Origin: Bedellia somnulentella
Lineage: Eukaryota; Arthropoda; Insecta; Lepidoptera; Bedelliidae
Length of the DNA: 64,000 nucleotides
NCBI GenBank assembly: GCA_963576735.1
Contig: OY755178.1
Location: 3,100,001-3,164,000, forward strand
Direction: 5' to 3'
A program made the position numbers and the translations under genes. The notes under the pieces were generated by a model. That model ran no database searches. It had not been told where the DNA came from and saw nothing but the letters and a program-made list of their open reading frames with translations. This document shows positions 35,324-48,204 of this stretch, one piece after another (position 1 is the stretch's first letter; every line of letters starts with the position of its first letter).

Positions 35324-36149
35324 ATTTTAAAATTATTGGTGAAGGCAAAGTAGCGAAAATTTGTAATACATATACAGTATACGGTAAGGATATTTTTTTA
35401 GTTTTTAACTTTGTTAGTGATAATAGGAAATATAATGGTTATTATTTTTTACTAAAACGGTTTTACTGCAGTTTTATTTCATTCGATTATAATGCAACGA
35501 AACTAATTTCTGTTCCTTCCTGCCAACTCCTTCAAGTTCAATCAAGTTTAACTTGGGTTTGAATTGAAATGTTTTTGTTTTGGTTAGTAAGAAGTTGTGA
35601 TAATGTTGGTCAACCAACCAACAAAGCATGTTCATGTCAGTGTCATGTCATATATGATGTAATGTTGGCTCATTGTTGGCGTTCTGTTCTAGGGATGACC
35701 TGATGACCAGCCACATGAATGGCCGATCAAAATATGGTGCTGCCGCAAAGTAAAATTCTGATAAAGCTACTAGTCGAGCCACAGTAAATGGAATCATATA
35801 TCTTCGTAGATAGTCGATGTAATAGCTATATTTTAATTTCATAGTATAAACATAATTCCAAATGGCACCAATACAAAAAAAACATCGATGGTCTAAGGGT
35901 GGCACCACTGCTTTTATTCTAACATTCTCCTCATTTCACAATCTTGCATCTTTTCTTGTTGTCTTTGTCTTGCCCTACTTATCAATATGATGTAACGTAA
36001 TCATCAATCAACACACCAACCAACCAAAACACAGGGATTGCTCAACATGTGTTTTGTTCGTGTTGTGTGGTTGATTTCCTTTAAGTAGTAGGTAGTATAT
36101 TGTGAAAGCTAGTGTGAAAAAATAGTGAATATTTACATTTGGATTAATA
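35324..36149. promoter_or_regulatory. Shared upstream region of threonine aldolase and sugar transporter
   Basis: This 826-base stretch separates the start codons of two divergent genes and must contain both promoters. It is free of the SINE and LINE copies that fill neighbouring regions. I see no clear TATA box or initiator that I would assign to either gene. Confidence 0.5.
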
Positions 36150-39100
36150 ATGCCTAAACCTGAACGTAAAGTACAATATTTTGCGGGCATTTGCGGTAAG
36201 GTCAAAATTAAATAGTCACTTTAAGATATGATTTTCCGTTCAGACCGACTTCCTTGATGTCAGTCACTGACTTTTTTATAATTAAACTCGCGGCAGATTC
36301 GATTTTCAAAAACAAAAAACCACCAATATAATTATCTTTTTTATAAAAATAATAATGCCTTGTGAGAGTGAATGGAAGGGCAGAGGGCAAAGGGGTGTCT
36401 GTCTTGAGTCAAGGACAAAAGTTTATATTAAATTATTTAATTTCTACAGAACAAAAACTTACACTTTGGCGTCCCAATGAACCCAAGAGCAACCTAATGC
36501 GTATTATATTCATTTTTGTTCACATTTTTCCAGCATCCTTAGCATTTGTTTACACGGGAGCAGCACTTTCCTGGCCTTCTCCCGCTTTGCCAAAATTCAA
36601 GAATGGCGACGCTGATATATATTTGACCGACGTTAGTGTTGATCTTATAAAAACATTGTTTACTTTGTATGGCCTTTTTTCATAAGACTATTAAATAAAT
36701 ATTCAGTACATAATTTGAATGTTTTTGTTCATGAAAACCTCATTATTACTCATAAATAAATGAAAGAAAAATTGCCGGTGTCGAAATTTTTCTTTCCTTT
36801 ATTTATTAGTAGAAATCACCACATGAGGTTTTCTTGAACAAAAACATTCAAATTATGTGATAGTTAGGCGTTTTCAACATTTGCATTCTATCTGAAAAGG
36901 TAGACAAGTGGCCTTCCGAATGTGTAAAAATTCGGAGGTAGAAAACGCAAAACACTACATAAAAGTGTAAAGAAACAAAGGATAGAAGAATTTCGCACTG
37001 GAAGACATTGACACGTAGCTCAATTGGCAGAGCGACGGGGGCGCATACCCGGAGGTCGCGGGTTCGATTCCCGCCGGTATCGAAATTTTTCTTTCATTTA
37101 TTTATTAGAAATATTTAGTACTTAGTGTAAGGTAATGGTATCCAACCCACGGGTTACGTATGAGCTCGAGCCCCTGGGTGGGAACATATAATATACGAGC
37201 TATGATGATGGCGATACGATATCATATGTAGATAATTAATTTTGGTTACCTACTTTAATTCAAAATAACATAACGAACAATGTTTTCTTTACGTAGAGTA
37301 AGCTTAAGTAACAATTAGGCTACTGTGGGATGAATTCAACGAAAAATATCTCAATAATCACCGTTAGAGTAATATAGTTATACCTACCAAAATAATGAAA
37401 AAAAAACAAGGTTCAAAACTAAGCATTAAAAACATATAAAAAATGTTGGCTCTGAATGATATAAGTAGGCCTATAAAAGGTTGAAATAAATATTTTAGAC
37501 GAACTTAATAGTGGATATTAAAATGAACATACATACATACATATACTCACGGCTACATTTCCCTAGAAGGGGTAGCCAGAGCTAAGGAATTATAAATTCC
37601 TCAGCCACTTTTGGAAGTTGAGTGGGGAAAAGATGGTAAAAATAAAGGTTTTTGGTGATGGGTCTCCAACCGCATCGCCCAAAAATCCAATAAAAAGCCC
37701 CAATACCCTTAGTCGCCTCTTACGAAACCCGTGGGTAGAAAGGGGTAGCGACATTCTAAGCCGGCACTACACGGCAAGAATGAAGAATGAGAATGAAGTC
37801 AATACTAAACAATCACACGCATTTAGATACAATGTTTTATTTGCATGGAGGACACATCTTTATCTAATTTACTTAAGGCTTTATTTGTATCAATTTAGTT
37901 TCAGTTATCTATCAAGGGTAGTTCTAATCTGTCTACCACAATTCTATTATTCATAATACTTAATTGTTTGTAAGTTTACGAATTATATAAAGAATTTTTC
38001 TATTATCACTAATAGAAGTAGAAAGTCATTAACTACAAGTTGTAATAGTGTTATGTTGTACACTAAATTAACACGATTGCATCAAGGAATCACCCTAGGC
38101 AAGGTTGCATACATAACTTATTTGTCTTACAACCCGCTGATACCCTTATATAATAGTACCTTTTGATAAAAGTAAGTAAAGTTAGTAATTAATTAAAGGC
38201 AAGATACTAATGCCTACGCTGTAATAACGAACTACTAATGTGCGTTTTAGGACTATTGTCAACACACAAAATTATTCACTAATATTAATTGACTGGTTGT
38301 CCAAGACAGATAGTCACCGAAGAAACAAGAAAATGGCGAATAAAATTAGTTTTCGCTAACACACGCATGTACAGCAAACTAGAGTCGAATAGGTATATAA
38401 TAAAAAGACGAAAAAGGTTGCTTATCAATTTAAACTAAAACAGTTTTTTTTCCAATGTTTCATCATGATTTATGTACGAAAATGTTTGAATTTAGAATAT
38501 GGTTACACTCATTTCTGCCACACTGAATACATAAGTTCATGTACGTGTTTGCCTGCAACCTCTTTTCTAAATATATGGAGTAAAAGATACAATACGAGTA
38601 TAATACTTTGATACTTTTCCCATTGTTGAATATTCAGTTCATTATCATCTTAATTCCGTTCCTTTTAAAAAACAACAGGCTAGCAATAAATATCTAAACT
38701 TACTAAGCTCAATACAAATGTTAACCAATAATGTTACCTACTTTTAATTAAAGGCAATTGAATGATGGATGGTCACAGTTTATATTATGACAATATGTAG
38801 GCATCACTGTTTAAAACATTTATTAACCATACACGTATTAGTAATTGAAGCACCCATAGTATCTTATAATTGTGGATGCTTCAAATAAAAAAAATAGGTC
38901 GTTATGAATTAGCTTTATATAAAAAGAGACATAAACGGTAGCAAGTCAATGTATAGTGTCATAATCATTACATAACATAGGCTAAGTAACTCTAAGTAAG
39001 CACGTATACTTACCACCATACACTAACGCCAGATTTCTGAATTGAGTATTCAAGCTGAGAACGACTTAAGTATAGTTTTGTCTCATTCAGTTGTTAAGAT

Positions 39101-40695
39101 TTCAATGCGACAAAATGATACATAAGTTGTTCTCAGCTGGAATACTCAATTCAGAAATCGGTCGTAAACCTAGTAACATAGTCGTATAAAAATCATGCAA
39201 TATTCTCAATACTTAACCCACTTGTTACTACCGTCGTTTTAAAACAACAGCATGAATAATAAAATCTACATCGAAATGTGGGTAGTTTTAATGAAATTAT
39301 ATAATGTGATTGCTTTCGTCAGCGCAGCATCTAACCGAGGAAAAATACAGTTTACATCAAGATATTACGTGTTTTTTTGTATAAATATCTATAAAACACG
39401 AAAAATAATCATGTCTTTTCAAGGGTAAGTACAATATCATTTGAATATAATATTGGCCTGAAGTTACATTTAACTTGTTGTTATAACGTAGTTTTATCTA
39501 TGCAGGAAAATAATATGCCTTACAATTAACATTTTGGTACCTTTTTTGTCGAGAAAAGTAGGTGTTGTTTATAAACGACGATCGTAAAATGAACTACCTT
39601 ACCTACTTATGCAGTGATTGGTTTTCAATACTTTTGTGTTACTTACGCTTTTATAGTTTTATCTGTGTTTTTGAAGTAGGTATTTCTTATTATTACAGAT
39701 CCCGTTTCCACTCTTTGAGGCTTCATGAAATCGTTGAAGAATTGGAGAAGGACGATGACGGTCCTTTGCCAGATTCCATAGTAATACTTCCTCCAGATAA
39801 TTGTAACGGTAATGTGACCGATGAAGATTGTGGAACAGTGTGAGAACAGTGTGGTGACTGTTGCTTCCAATTCTCAAAAAGTATTGCCTCTGTCAAAAGT
39901 CAAACGTTTCTCTCAAAAAGAAAAGAAATTCATCCATGTGGATCAGCCGGCCCTAATAAAGTCCTATAATGAAAATATGGGGGGCGTAGACAGGTCTGAT
40001 CAAAATAGTGGGCTCTATAGGACTTCAATTAGGGGCAAGAAATGGTATTTCTGTTTATTTTCTCACTGTATCGATATGGCACTGCACAATGCCTGGCAGC
40101 TGTATAAAAACGACGGTGGCTAATACGATCATCTAAAGTTCAGAAGAAGTGTGTCATGTGGTTTACTGGAGACATACAGAAAAAAAGATCATCGTATGCC
40201 AGGTCGGCATTCCGGTAGTTTACATGAATCTTCACGATATTGGACATATCGTAACATATCGCCCTAAACAACTGCGTTGTGGATATTGTCACAAACATGC
40301 CAATTTTTCTTGCATAAGATGTAACGTCACATTGCACCCCAGAGATTGTTTTGCAGCCTATCATAAGCAATGTTAAAAGCGTACCTACATACATATTCAT
40401 TATTTAATAAAAGAAGTACTTATTTTGAAATATATTTTGTTTCAATCAACTCACCATGAACCCTTGCAACAGTAGTACATACATATTACTACCGTAGTTT
40501 TAAAACAACACCATTTTCCGGCTTTCCCAGCAAATTCTGATTTTTTTAAGTATTTCTTTCTTAATCGTAGGCCATCAAACTGCCCCCAAACCAAAAATCA
40601 ACTTATAAACTTAACTTTTTTTGTTTCCGTAACAAGTGGGTTAACAATGTCGACTTTGTACTGTAAAAAATGACCTGTATTTATTGATGTTTTCA

Positions 40696-40726
<31 letters not shown>

Positions 40727-43700
40727 ATTAACTAATTTGTTCCGTATTTCAGAGTCAAATATCATGGGTGGTATCTCTGGCGACTGTCGGGGCGTTGCCG
40801 GGCTGTTGGCTCGCGCAGGTCATGGCCGAGAAGGTTGGTCGGCGTCGGACTATTTATATGTCGGCGGTGCCTGGACTTATTGGTGCGGTGAGTGTTGGAT
40901 TGGATTAATAGTCTAAGCCACACTAGACCACAAGCCATCAACCGCCCCTTTTGCAGTATCTCTCAAATATAAAAAAAAAGATTTGGCATGGCCCTCATAA
41001 TATCTTGCCGGCCTAGGCCTGGGCCTCCCGGACCTAAGGGTAAATCCGCCAATAGGTGCGGTAAGGCCACATTAAGAATTAAGGACTGATATTGCTTTAT
41101 TTTTTTTATTTGATCCACAAAACTAAGTACAAAAGTAGACAAGTAATAAAAACAACATAAAGACATACATTTTTTTGCATTCTTCTTGATGCAGATACTA
41201 CATGCTCGATATTTACTTATTTAATATTTAATCTCATACCTATAAACTAGACGAGAAGTAGAGATATAGACGATTACATACCACATACTACATTGTAATC
41301 TCGAGTTCCCATATCTATACTTATAATAAATCTGTAGAGAGGTCAATTCTGTACATGAAATATATTTTCAAAATAACTATCAGGTGGTGATTAGGGATCG
41401 ATACTGATGCCAAAAATGCAATCAGTAAAATTTTTGTCTGTCTGTCTGTCTGTCTGTCGGTTTGTATGTTCCTTATGGAAACAAAAACTACTCGACGGAT
41501 TTTAACGAAACTTGGTACAATTATTCTTCATACACCTGCGCAGGTTTTTGTATACTTTCCAGCAGAGTAGTAAAGGGGAATTTTGGGAAATTTAGGGAAA
41601 ACGGGAGAAGTTACTCCATTTTTTAAGCTTCCGTCGCGTGTGCAGCCTCAATGGTTTAACTTACATAGAAATCATGTGTGACGGAAATATTCTTCATAAA
41701 ATTATCTAAAAAAAATCTTCAGCAGTTTATGTCTATCTTTTACGGTTGACTCACAATAACACGTGTAATTCCTGATAGCTTAGCAGTTCGGAACATTCTG
41801 ATTATATTTGTTTACTCTTACGTTTGTAAACCTCTCACTCATCCCTAATTTAAAAAAGTTAACATTATTACCTATTCAATAAAAAAAGAATCATAGAAAT
41901 CGGTAGAGAAACACCGAATTTATACATAAAATAAGCCATCGCGCCCGTGACCAAAACCAAATCTTTACTAATTTACATATAACATACTAGATGGCGCCAG
42001 TAGTTGCATCCTACATCACGTAATGATTTATTTTTTAGATTGTTATAAATACTTCATAGCGTTTTATTCCAAAATTTGCTATTAAACGGAAATACTGAAC
42101 CGTTCATCAAAGCGCATTTAAAATCACCAAACTACACTGTTTAGGGAGTGCTATAAATTTAATAAATTGAAAACATTACGCTGAATTTCACAATGCTTGA
42201 GCAGTGACTGAAGAAAGAAACCTCAGATATTTAAAAAAACAACGCTACCCGTGCGAAGCTGGGACGATCCACTAGTCTAAAATATAATTTTCAAATTTAT
42301 GAGACTAGGTTTTAAATGCAATTGATGGAGAAACAGAAATATAATAAGTAGTAAGGATTAGAAGCGTCTAAACTAATATTTTTATTTCTTTCAGGGTATA
42401 ATAGCGTTAGCGAAAATTCCGGAACTTTTGTACGTAGCACGGATATGCCAAGGGATATCGACAGGAATGATAGCCGTAGTAAGTATTAATTTGTTTTTCA
42501 AACATCTACAGACTTACCTATTTTCACGGCCGCAATCTATGAAAGGGGAAGCCGGACCACCTGAGTAAGAAAATCCTCAGCTCGCTGGCAGAGGGCAGAG
42601 ATCGATAATGATTCGGTCCAAAAAAGTTCCAAATATTCACCACAAATATTTTCTTAGGGGGGAAGGTACAAGGGTACGTGGGGTAGGGAGACATCAGGGC
42701 CAGAGGTCCAAAAAAGTTTTTTTATTGTCTTGCACATATCTTATATGGAAAGTTCCGTTATTTCTCCTTGGTATTTAACATCGATTTATCCCTGGCGCTG
42801 GGCGATCATGTGTTAGTACCTAAGGAACCCATATCCATACTTGGCGATATGGGCTTTGAACGATGATTTAGTTGACTAACTTTCCAAAAATATTATTTCC
42901 GAAGTTCTGGCTTTGCTACGCCATTTATAGCCGTGAGAATGGGTAATTAAACAACAATAATTTTCAGGTAACAATGATATACATCACGGAGATAGCCAGT
43001 AAAGAAATCCGTGGTTCTCTCGGCATGCTAGTCCAAGTGATGAACAATTTTGGAAGTCTTCTCATGTATGGAGCAGGCCCCTTCATTTCGTATACAGCTT
43101 TAAACTTCATAGTGTTGTCGGTTCCAATCGCATATGTACTGTTCTGTCTTTGGCTGCCTGAGTCCCCGTACTATCATTTGAAAGATGGAAGATTCAATGC
43201 GGCGAGAAAAGAATATATGTTCCTTAATGGAATTAAGGATGAACAGGTATGTGTATGAATGTGATTTTATTCCTTTCGCATTAAAGATACTTAATATGCT
43301 TTAATACCACTAACGAAAAACATTATTTCCCAGTGCGCCAGCGACGAATTAGTGGTAATGCAAACTCACGTCAAAGAGAGTATGGAAAGCAAGAGTACAT
43401 TTACAGAGTTAGTAACAAATAAACGATACAGGAAAGCTTTATACGTGATAGCTGGTCTTAAAGTACTCCAATACATGACTGGAGCTCTAGCGATACAGTC
43501 GTATTTGGAAATTATTATAAGACAAAGCAGCTCGATGTCAGGGCCTCATGCGAGCATCATCTACGGATTTGTCCAACTTTGTACAGGTGAGTGAAACTAG
43601 AGAGAACATACTTATATTTTTCATTGCCACTGTAAAACAATTGCGACACGTAACTAACTCAGCGATACACGCTGAAAAGAGGGCAAATAGAGATACAAGA

Positions 43701-44404
43701 AAGATAGGGAATTCCAGCTCCATCGCGATCGTTAATAATCCAATATTTATGACACGGCATTAATGAATGTTTTTATAGATACTCTGTTTTATTATCGCTG
43801 TGTGATGAATAATGAGATGTTTTTTTAATCGCTAACTCAAACAACCCTCTTAATATATTTTTGTAAGTGTCTTTTTACAGGAATCTTAGCAACATTTATC
43901 ACCCGGTATTTCGGCAGACGAATTTTACTGCTGATATCTTCGTTCGGAGTCGGTGCATCACTCACTGCGCTTGGAATATATTTCTACTTAAAAGATCAAG
44001 TCAATGTTACCCCAGAAACTTTATCACATCTATCATATTTACCCGTTATTGGGATATTAGGATTTAACATACTTTATACCATAGGAATAGGTAATATCCC
44101 TTATGTAATGCAAGCGGAACTATTTCCTATTAATGTGAAAGCTGTTGCTTCTAGTGCTGCTACTATGTCGGCTTGTATATTCTCATTTGCAGTGGCCAAA
44201 GGTTATCAGGGTATTAAGGATGCATTTGGACATTACACTGTATTCTGGTCGTTCGCTTTTGTTGCATTTTTGGGAGTATTTTTTGTATATTTCGTTGTAC
44301 CGGAGACTAGGGGTAAGAGTTTAGAGCAAGTACAGGAGGATATGAGAGAGAATAATGAAGAAGCTATTAGGTTGCAGGCGGAAACGAACGAGACTACCAA
44401 ATAA
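36150..44404 (+). CDS. MFS sugar transporter, facilitated trehalose transporter Tret1-like, complete
   Basis: Seven exons in frame: 36150-36195, 36450-36631, 40753-40887, 42395-42478, 42968-43246, 43334-43586 and 43881-44404; 500 aa. It belongs to the SLC2 type of facilitated sugar carriers in the plasma membrane; insect members move trehalose or glucose. Visible family motifs are VGRRR after TM2 (about residues 104-108), SKEIRG (161-166), LPESPYYH (about 212-219), FGRR in the loop after TM8 (337-340) and PETRGKS after TM12 (about 467). In TM7 the usual QQxSG sugar-binding motif reads LQYMTGALA, so the first glutamine and the serine are lost; the substrate may differ from canonical Tret1. Exon 1 is only 15 codons plus 1 nt. 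Intron 2 is 4.1 kb and holds SINEs, a foldback element and a piggyBac derivative. The gene is convergent with eIF3d. Confidence 0.93.
36709..37110 (+). repeat. SINE-C copies (tRNA-like) in the sugar transporter intron 2
   Basis: A tRNA-like segment at 37012-37086 has D-arm TAGCTCAATTGGCAGAG and T-arm GCGGGTTCGATTCCCGC, then TCGAAATTTTTCTTTC. A second, truncated tail copy lies at 36776. Between them CATAATTTGAATGTTTTTG is present in inverted orientation at both 36709 and 36862. The unit GGCCTTCCGAATGTGTAAAA recurs near 2308. Confidence 0.65.
37529..37785 (-). repeat. SINE-A copy, full length
   Basis: On the plus strand CATA repeats, ATACTCACGGCTACATTTCC, AGAAGGGGTAGCCAGAGC, GATGGGTCTCCAACCGCATC and the 5' end AAGCCGGCACTACACGGC. 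Confidence 0.88.
39025..39167. mobile_element. Foldback MITE
   Basis: About 143 bases that are nearly a palindrome: AACGCCAGATTTCTGAATTG at the left, and CAATTCAGAAATCGGTCGTT at the right. Arms of roughly 55 bases surround a short centre (AGTTGTTAAGATTTC). A second copy is at 53338. Confidence 0.8.
39217..40640 (+). mobile_element. piggyBac derivative with intact TTAA-flanked ends
   Basis: The element opens CCCACTTGTTAC and closes GTAACAAGTGGG, and lies exactly between TTAA at 39213-39216 and 40641-40644, the piggyBac target. Subterminal CTACCGTCGTTTTAAAACAA (39229) and CTACCGTAGTTTTAAAACAA (40491) are direct copies. Inside are the acidic N-terminal tip and the C-terminal third of a transposase with a frame break. 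The central catalytic part is missing. Confidence 0.9.
39700..40376 (+). pseudogene. piggyBac transposase remnant with central deletion
   Basis: The first piece (39700-39842) ends LPPDNCNGNVTDEDCG, an N-terminal acidic stretch. The second (about 39833-40122) has VDQPALIKSYNENMGGVDRS and ALHNAWQLYK, the end of the catalytic domain. The third (about 40180-40376) has CGYCHKHANFSCIRC and LHPRDCFAAYHKQC, the cysteine-rich zinc domain at the C-terminus. The join lies at GAACAGTGTG, present twice (39832 and 39843). Frames differ on both sides, so no protein is made. Confidence 0.85.
40699..40724. repeat. TA dinucleotide microsatellite
   Basis: About 13 TA units, 29 bases before the acceptor of sugar transporter exon 3. 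Confidence 0.85.
41380..42275 (+). mobile_element. Non-autonomous Helitron in sugar transporter intron 3
   Basis: A|TCAGGTGGTGATTAGGG at the 5' end and GCTGGGACGATCCACTAG|T at the 3' end, with CCCGTGCGAAGCTGGG as the terminal hairpin. It carries a GTCT microsatellite at 41433-41458 and the widespread motif CGGATTTTAACGAAACTTGG. No Rep/helicase coding. Confidence 0.72.
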
Positions 44405-44503
44405 TTTGTTTTTATTTTAATTTGTTGTGTTGTAAATGAAGGGATATCAATGTTGGCCCTTTGATTACGGATCTTTTGCGTGTTTCGACAGTCATCATCA
44501 TCC

Positions 44504-44509
44504 AATAAA
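44504..44509 (+). terminator. Poly(A) signal of the sugar transporter
   Basis: AATAAA lies about 100 bases after the stop codon and only 8 bases before a SINE-A insertion, which therefore probably sits at or past the mRNA end. Confidence 0.55.
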
Positions 44510-44516
44510 AGTTGTA

Positions 44517-44664
44517 ACATACATACATATACTCACCGCCATAAGTCACAAAAAGGGGTATCCAGAGCTTCAGAGCTGGAAACTCCTCAGCCACATTTGG
44601 AAGTTGCCTCTTCGACAACCGTGGGTAGAAAGGGGTAGTGACATTCTAAACCGGCACTACAAGT
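44517..44664 (-). repeat. SINE-A copy, partial
   Basis: CATA repeats, TATACTCACCGCCATAAGTC, AAGGGGTATCCAGAGCTTC, CCGTGGGTAGAAAGGGGTAG. Inserted 8 bases after the transporter poly(A) signal. Confidence 0.82.
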
Positions 44665-46499
44665 TGTTACACTGCTGGACATACGCCTTCCTCAAAGATC
44701 TCCACAACGACCGGTCCTATGCTGCCCTCATCCATCAGCTTTACGCGCACTAAGTGTAAGAACGAAAATTGAAGCCGCCAAAATAAAAAAGCGGTGCACA
44801 AAATGGACAGCAACAATTTTACACCTTACAAAATAGACTGAAAATGATTCGTAATCATAAGGCCGTTCATTCCAACCGGTTAGCTTTGTAAGAATATTTT
44901 TAACAAGCCACCAAAGCCGAGTTTATAAACAATTAGTACCTACTGTAATTGTGTAGGAATTTAAGATTTAACACCATTGATGGCACTGGAATAACTTTAA
45001 GTAACCAATTAATAACTTTTCAATAACCATGATTTTGTAAGCGTTAGTAAACGTTACACTTCTTCCATTTAGTTTAATGAAAGGGGCAGACCAATTTATC
45101 TTTTCTATGTATAAATTGCTAGTACTCTGTAACTATAGGGATTTTATATATATTTACGTAATCAAAGTAAATAATTATAAAGTTTGCGTATAATTGTTTC
45201 GACACAGCAATATTGAAAGTATGTAAATGCAATAAATTAAGTACAAATTGTTATTAGCAGTATATTTTGTTATACTTCGATATTTATAATGTAAGAATCG
45301 ATATTATTGTTAAATAATTAAAGGTTGTATTTTTTTATAATTATACGTTTTATGTTATGTTGTTTTTAATTTTAGCAAACCCTAGTAGGGCCGTTTTCAA
45401 AAAAAATGGCTCGTTACTTAAGTGGAAGCAAAAAATATAATACGAAAAATCTGCACAACATTGATGATAAACTCGAAGATTATTAAATATATTATCTAAA
45501 TTTAATAAATAAAACATACATTTATTATAAAATTTAACGAAAAAATTAATCTATTTTCAAAAGTAGTCTTTGATTCTTTCCATTAAGTAACTTTTTGGTT
45601 TGGGGTTTATACAAACAATACATTGTTTTTTTTATAATTATTTATTTATTAATTAAAATAATCAAACCTTGTTTTTAAATTAGTATAAATCTTAAAATAT
45701 ATCACAAACTGAGAATTTTTCAGTTAAACATCCGTTACGTCACTTTGTGCCAGTAACAGTATAACAAAATATCTTATTCTAAGTTTAATAGTCAAGTTAA
45801 CGACATTTTGAGGTAAAACAAAGTAAAGTTTATATAATCTTAACAATAATGTAGCGCTTAAACTACTATAAACTAATATAATTTAAAGAAAAGTTAAATT
45901 TTAAATCACATTTTAATAGGACAGTTACTTAGGTGGAACACAATGTTACTAATAGGAATATATAAGGCTACGTGTACTATGTACGTTATAATTAACAAAA
46001 ATCATAGTCAGTCATTAGATAGATAGATAAGCGTTTATTCAGCAACATGCTTACAATAGGCTATTTGACTGTAATATAAATAAAAGAACACACAGTAGTA
46101 GTTGGCATATTATTTACTTTGGACGAGATAAAAGATAAAAAAAATATTTCCCTCTTTTTAGTAGAAGTCGGTATATTTTTTTAAAATTACTTTTTTTATT
46201 TCATTTTTTAACTTCAGTTGAAGGTAGTAGTAGATTGATACTTGTAACTTGTATTACGATTAAGAACTACTGAATCGATTTTGATAAGAATTGCAGTGTA
46301 CCTATGTATGAACTGAAAAAAAATATTGAATAGACGTAGCAAACGTAGTAAACGTTAAGCAAAGACAAATATTGCTCTAATATACATAATATATATTTAA
46401 CTCTCTCAAGAACTAATTAACTCATTTTGATGAAACTTGAGCTGTTCTCTAATATGAGTATACCTTGTTCAAAAAACTAAAAACTAATCACATTGTTCA

Positions 46500-46502
<3 letters not shown>

Positions 46503-46531
<29 letters not shown>
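46503..46531. repeat. AC dinucleotide microsatellite
   Basis: About 14 AC units. Confidence 0.9.
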
Positions 46532-46537
<6 letters not shown>

Positions 46538-48204
46538 CAATGATCCATATTTATCTCTATTTCAAAAACTACAGAACCGATTTTGATGAAACTTGTACTG
46601 TAACCTAAGTTAGAGTATATCTCGTTCAACAAAAAAAGAATTTCTGAAATCCGACTTTTACTTTAGGAGATATGAGCGGACAAACATACATACAAGAAAT
46701 TTTTCACACGTATTTAGAAGCTGATATAGACTAACATATCCAAAAATTGTGCAAATCCGACAATATTACATACATACAGGTCGAATTGATAATCTCCTTT
46801 TTTTTTGAAGTTGGTTAAAAATATCTCCTTGCAGACACGTCCTTATGATTCCATTAAGTAACGTCCACGGTCCGCCTATATGTAACGTTCCTTAATGGAT
46901 GTTACGAATCCGAACCACAAATTATTACTAATTATTGTTTGACTATTAAAAAACAAAAGATTCGTAATTACTTATACAAAAAATAATCAGGGATAACTAA
47001 ACTGCAACTTCTGATAAGTATGTATATACTAAATTCATCACTTACCAATTAATGGGCCGTTCTTAATGGAACAATTTTTTGGCACTATGTCACCCCAACA
47101 AACAACGTAACGAAATGCGGCAAAACAAGCCGGAACAAGATGGCGGGACGATTCAAAATAGAATCAATGTTACCATGGCTAAAAAACAATAACCAATAGA
47201 AGTTTTTTACCCGTCTTCCTTTTATTTGTATTGCCAATTTTTATCGTTACTTAGCCGGAAATTCCGCCATTCCAGTTTTAAAGGACAAACTTTAAACTCA
47301 GTTTATTAATTCAATAACTATTAACACATATAATAATTACTAAGAAATAAAAAACGAAACAGTTTTGTTTGGACTGAAAACCGTACATTGTATTTAAAAT
47401 TATTTTTGGGTCATTTTAATGCGCTGTAAACATAACAGAATGTTAGGTGGACATATAAATCTGCGTGTACCTTTAATACAGTTTTGCCAATATTTTATTA
47501 TAACAGATATATCTTTAGAAATGTATTATATTTAATTATAATAATTAATGCTTTTTCTTTTAGAAATATTTATCTAAATAGTGAAATGTGAAAAGGTTGC
47601 TGAGATATTAATTATCAAAGTTGGTGGACAACTCATTTTCGGGGTGCCATTTTTTTTGAAAAACGCTCAGTAACTCTCTGCATGAAAAATCATGTTTTCC
47701 AATACATATATTTGCGCATTAGTTGCCATTGCGATAGGCACACTATCGATTGCCTCGTTGTTCGGTCCTTGTAAACCGTCGAGTATCGTTCTTCATTCAT
47801 ATCAATGCCTTCATGCCCTTTAAATATTTTTACGTATCCGACACGAAGTGCAAGCACGAGCGCTATTTTATCGACACGATAACGGTTAGAACGAGATGGC
47901 AGTATACGATACTAAGTAAGTGCGTAAGAGATGGCTGCTTTATCCCACGCGATAACTAGTTTAAACACGGCTCGTGCTTGCCCTGCTGCCTTTTAAACAC
48001 ATTATTTATTTGATCCAAATGTGTCTTCTGTGGTCGTCAAGAATTGAAAAGTTTTTTAGGTTCGTGTATATATTAAACTTTCGCTGGTTTCTCATAGTGT
48101 ATGAGTTGACCCCTCCCCTCCTAGCCATGATATATCTCATAAATACTTTCTGACCACCCACCCTATCACACGCATTCTTTAAATTATTAAGGAGTAGGAA
48201 TCTT

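Noticed and set aside
36362..36449. Upstream in-frame extension of sugar transporter exon 2 (start MRVNGRAEG)
   Set aside because: The acceptor TTTCTACAG at 36441-36449 joins exon 1 in frame and matches the short-first-exon layout; the upstream stretch is intronic.
37012..37086. Possible functional tRNA gene
   Set aside because: D- and T-arms are good, but the acceptor ends pair poorly, the anticodon loop is irregular, and the same sequence with its flanks recurs near 2411, which marks it as a SINE.
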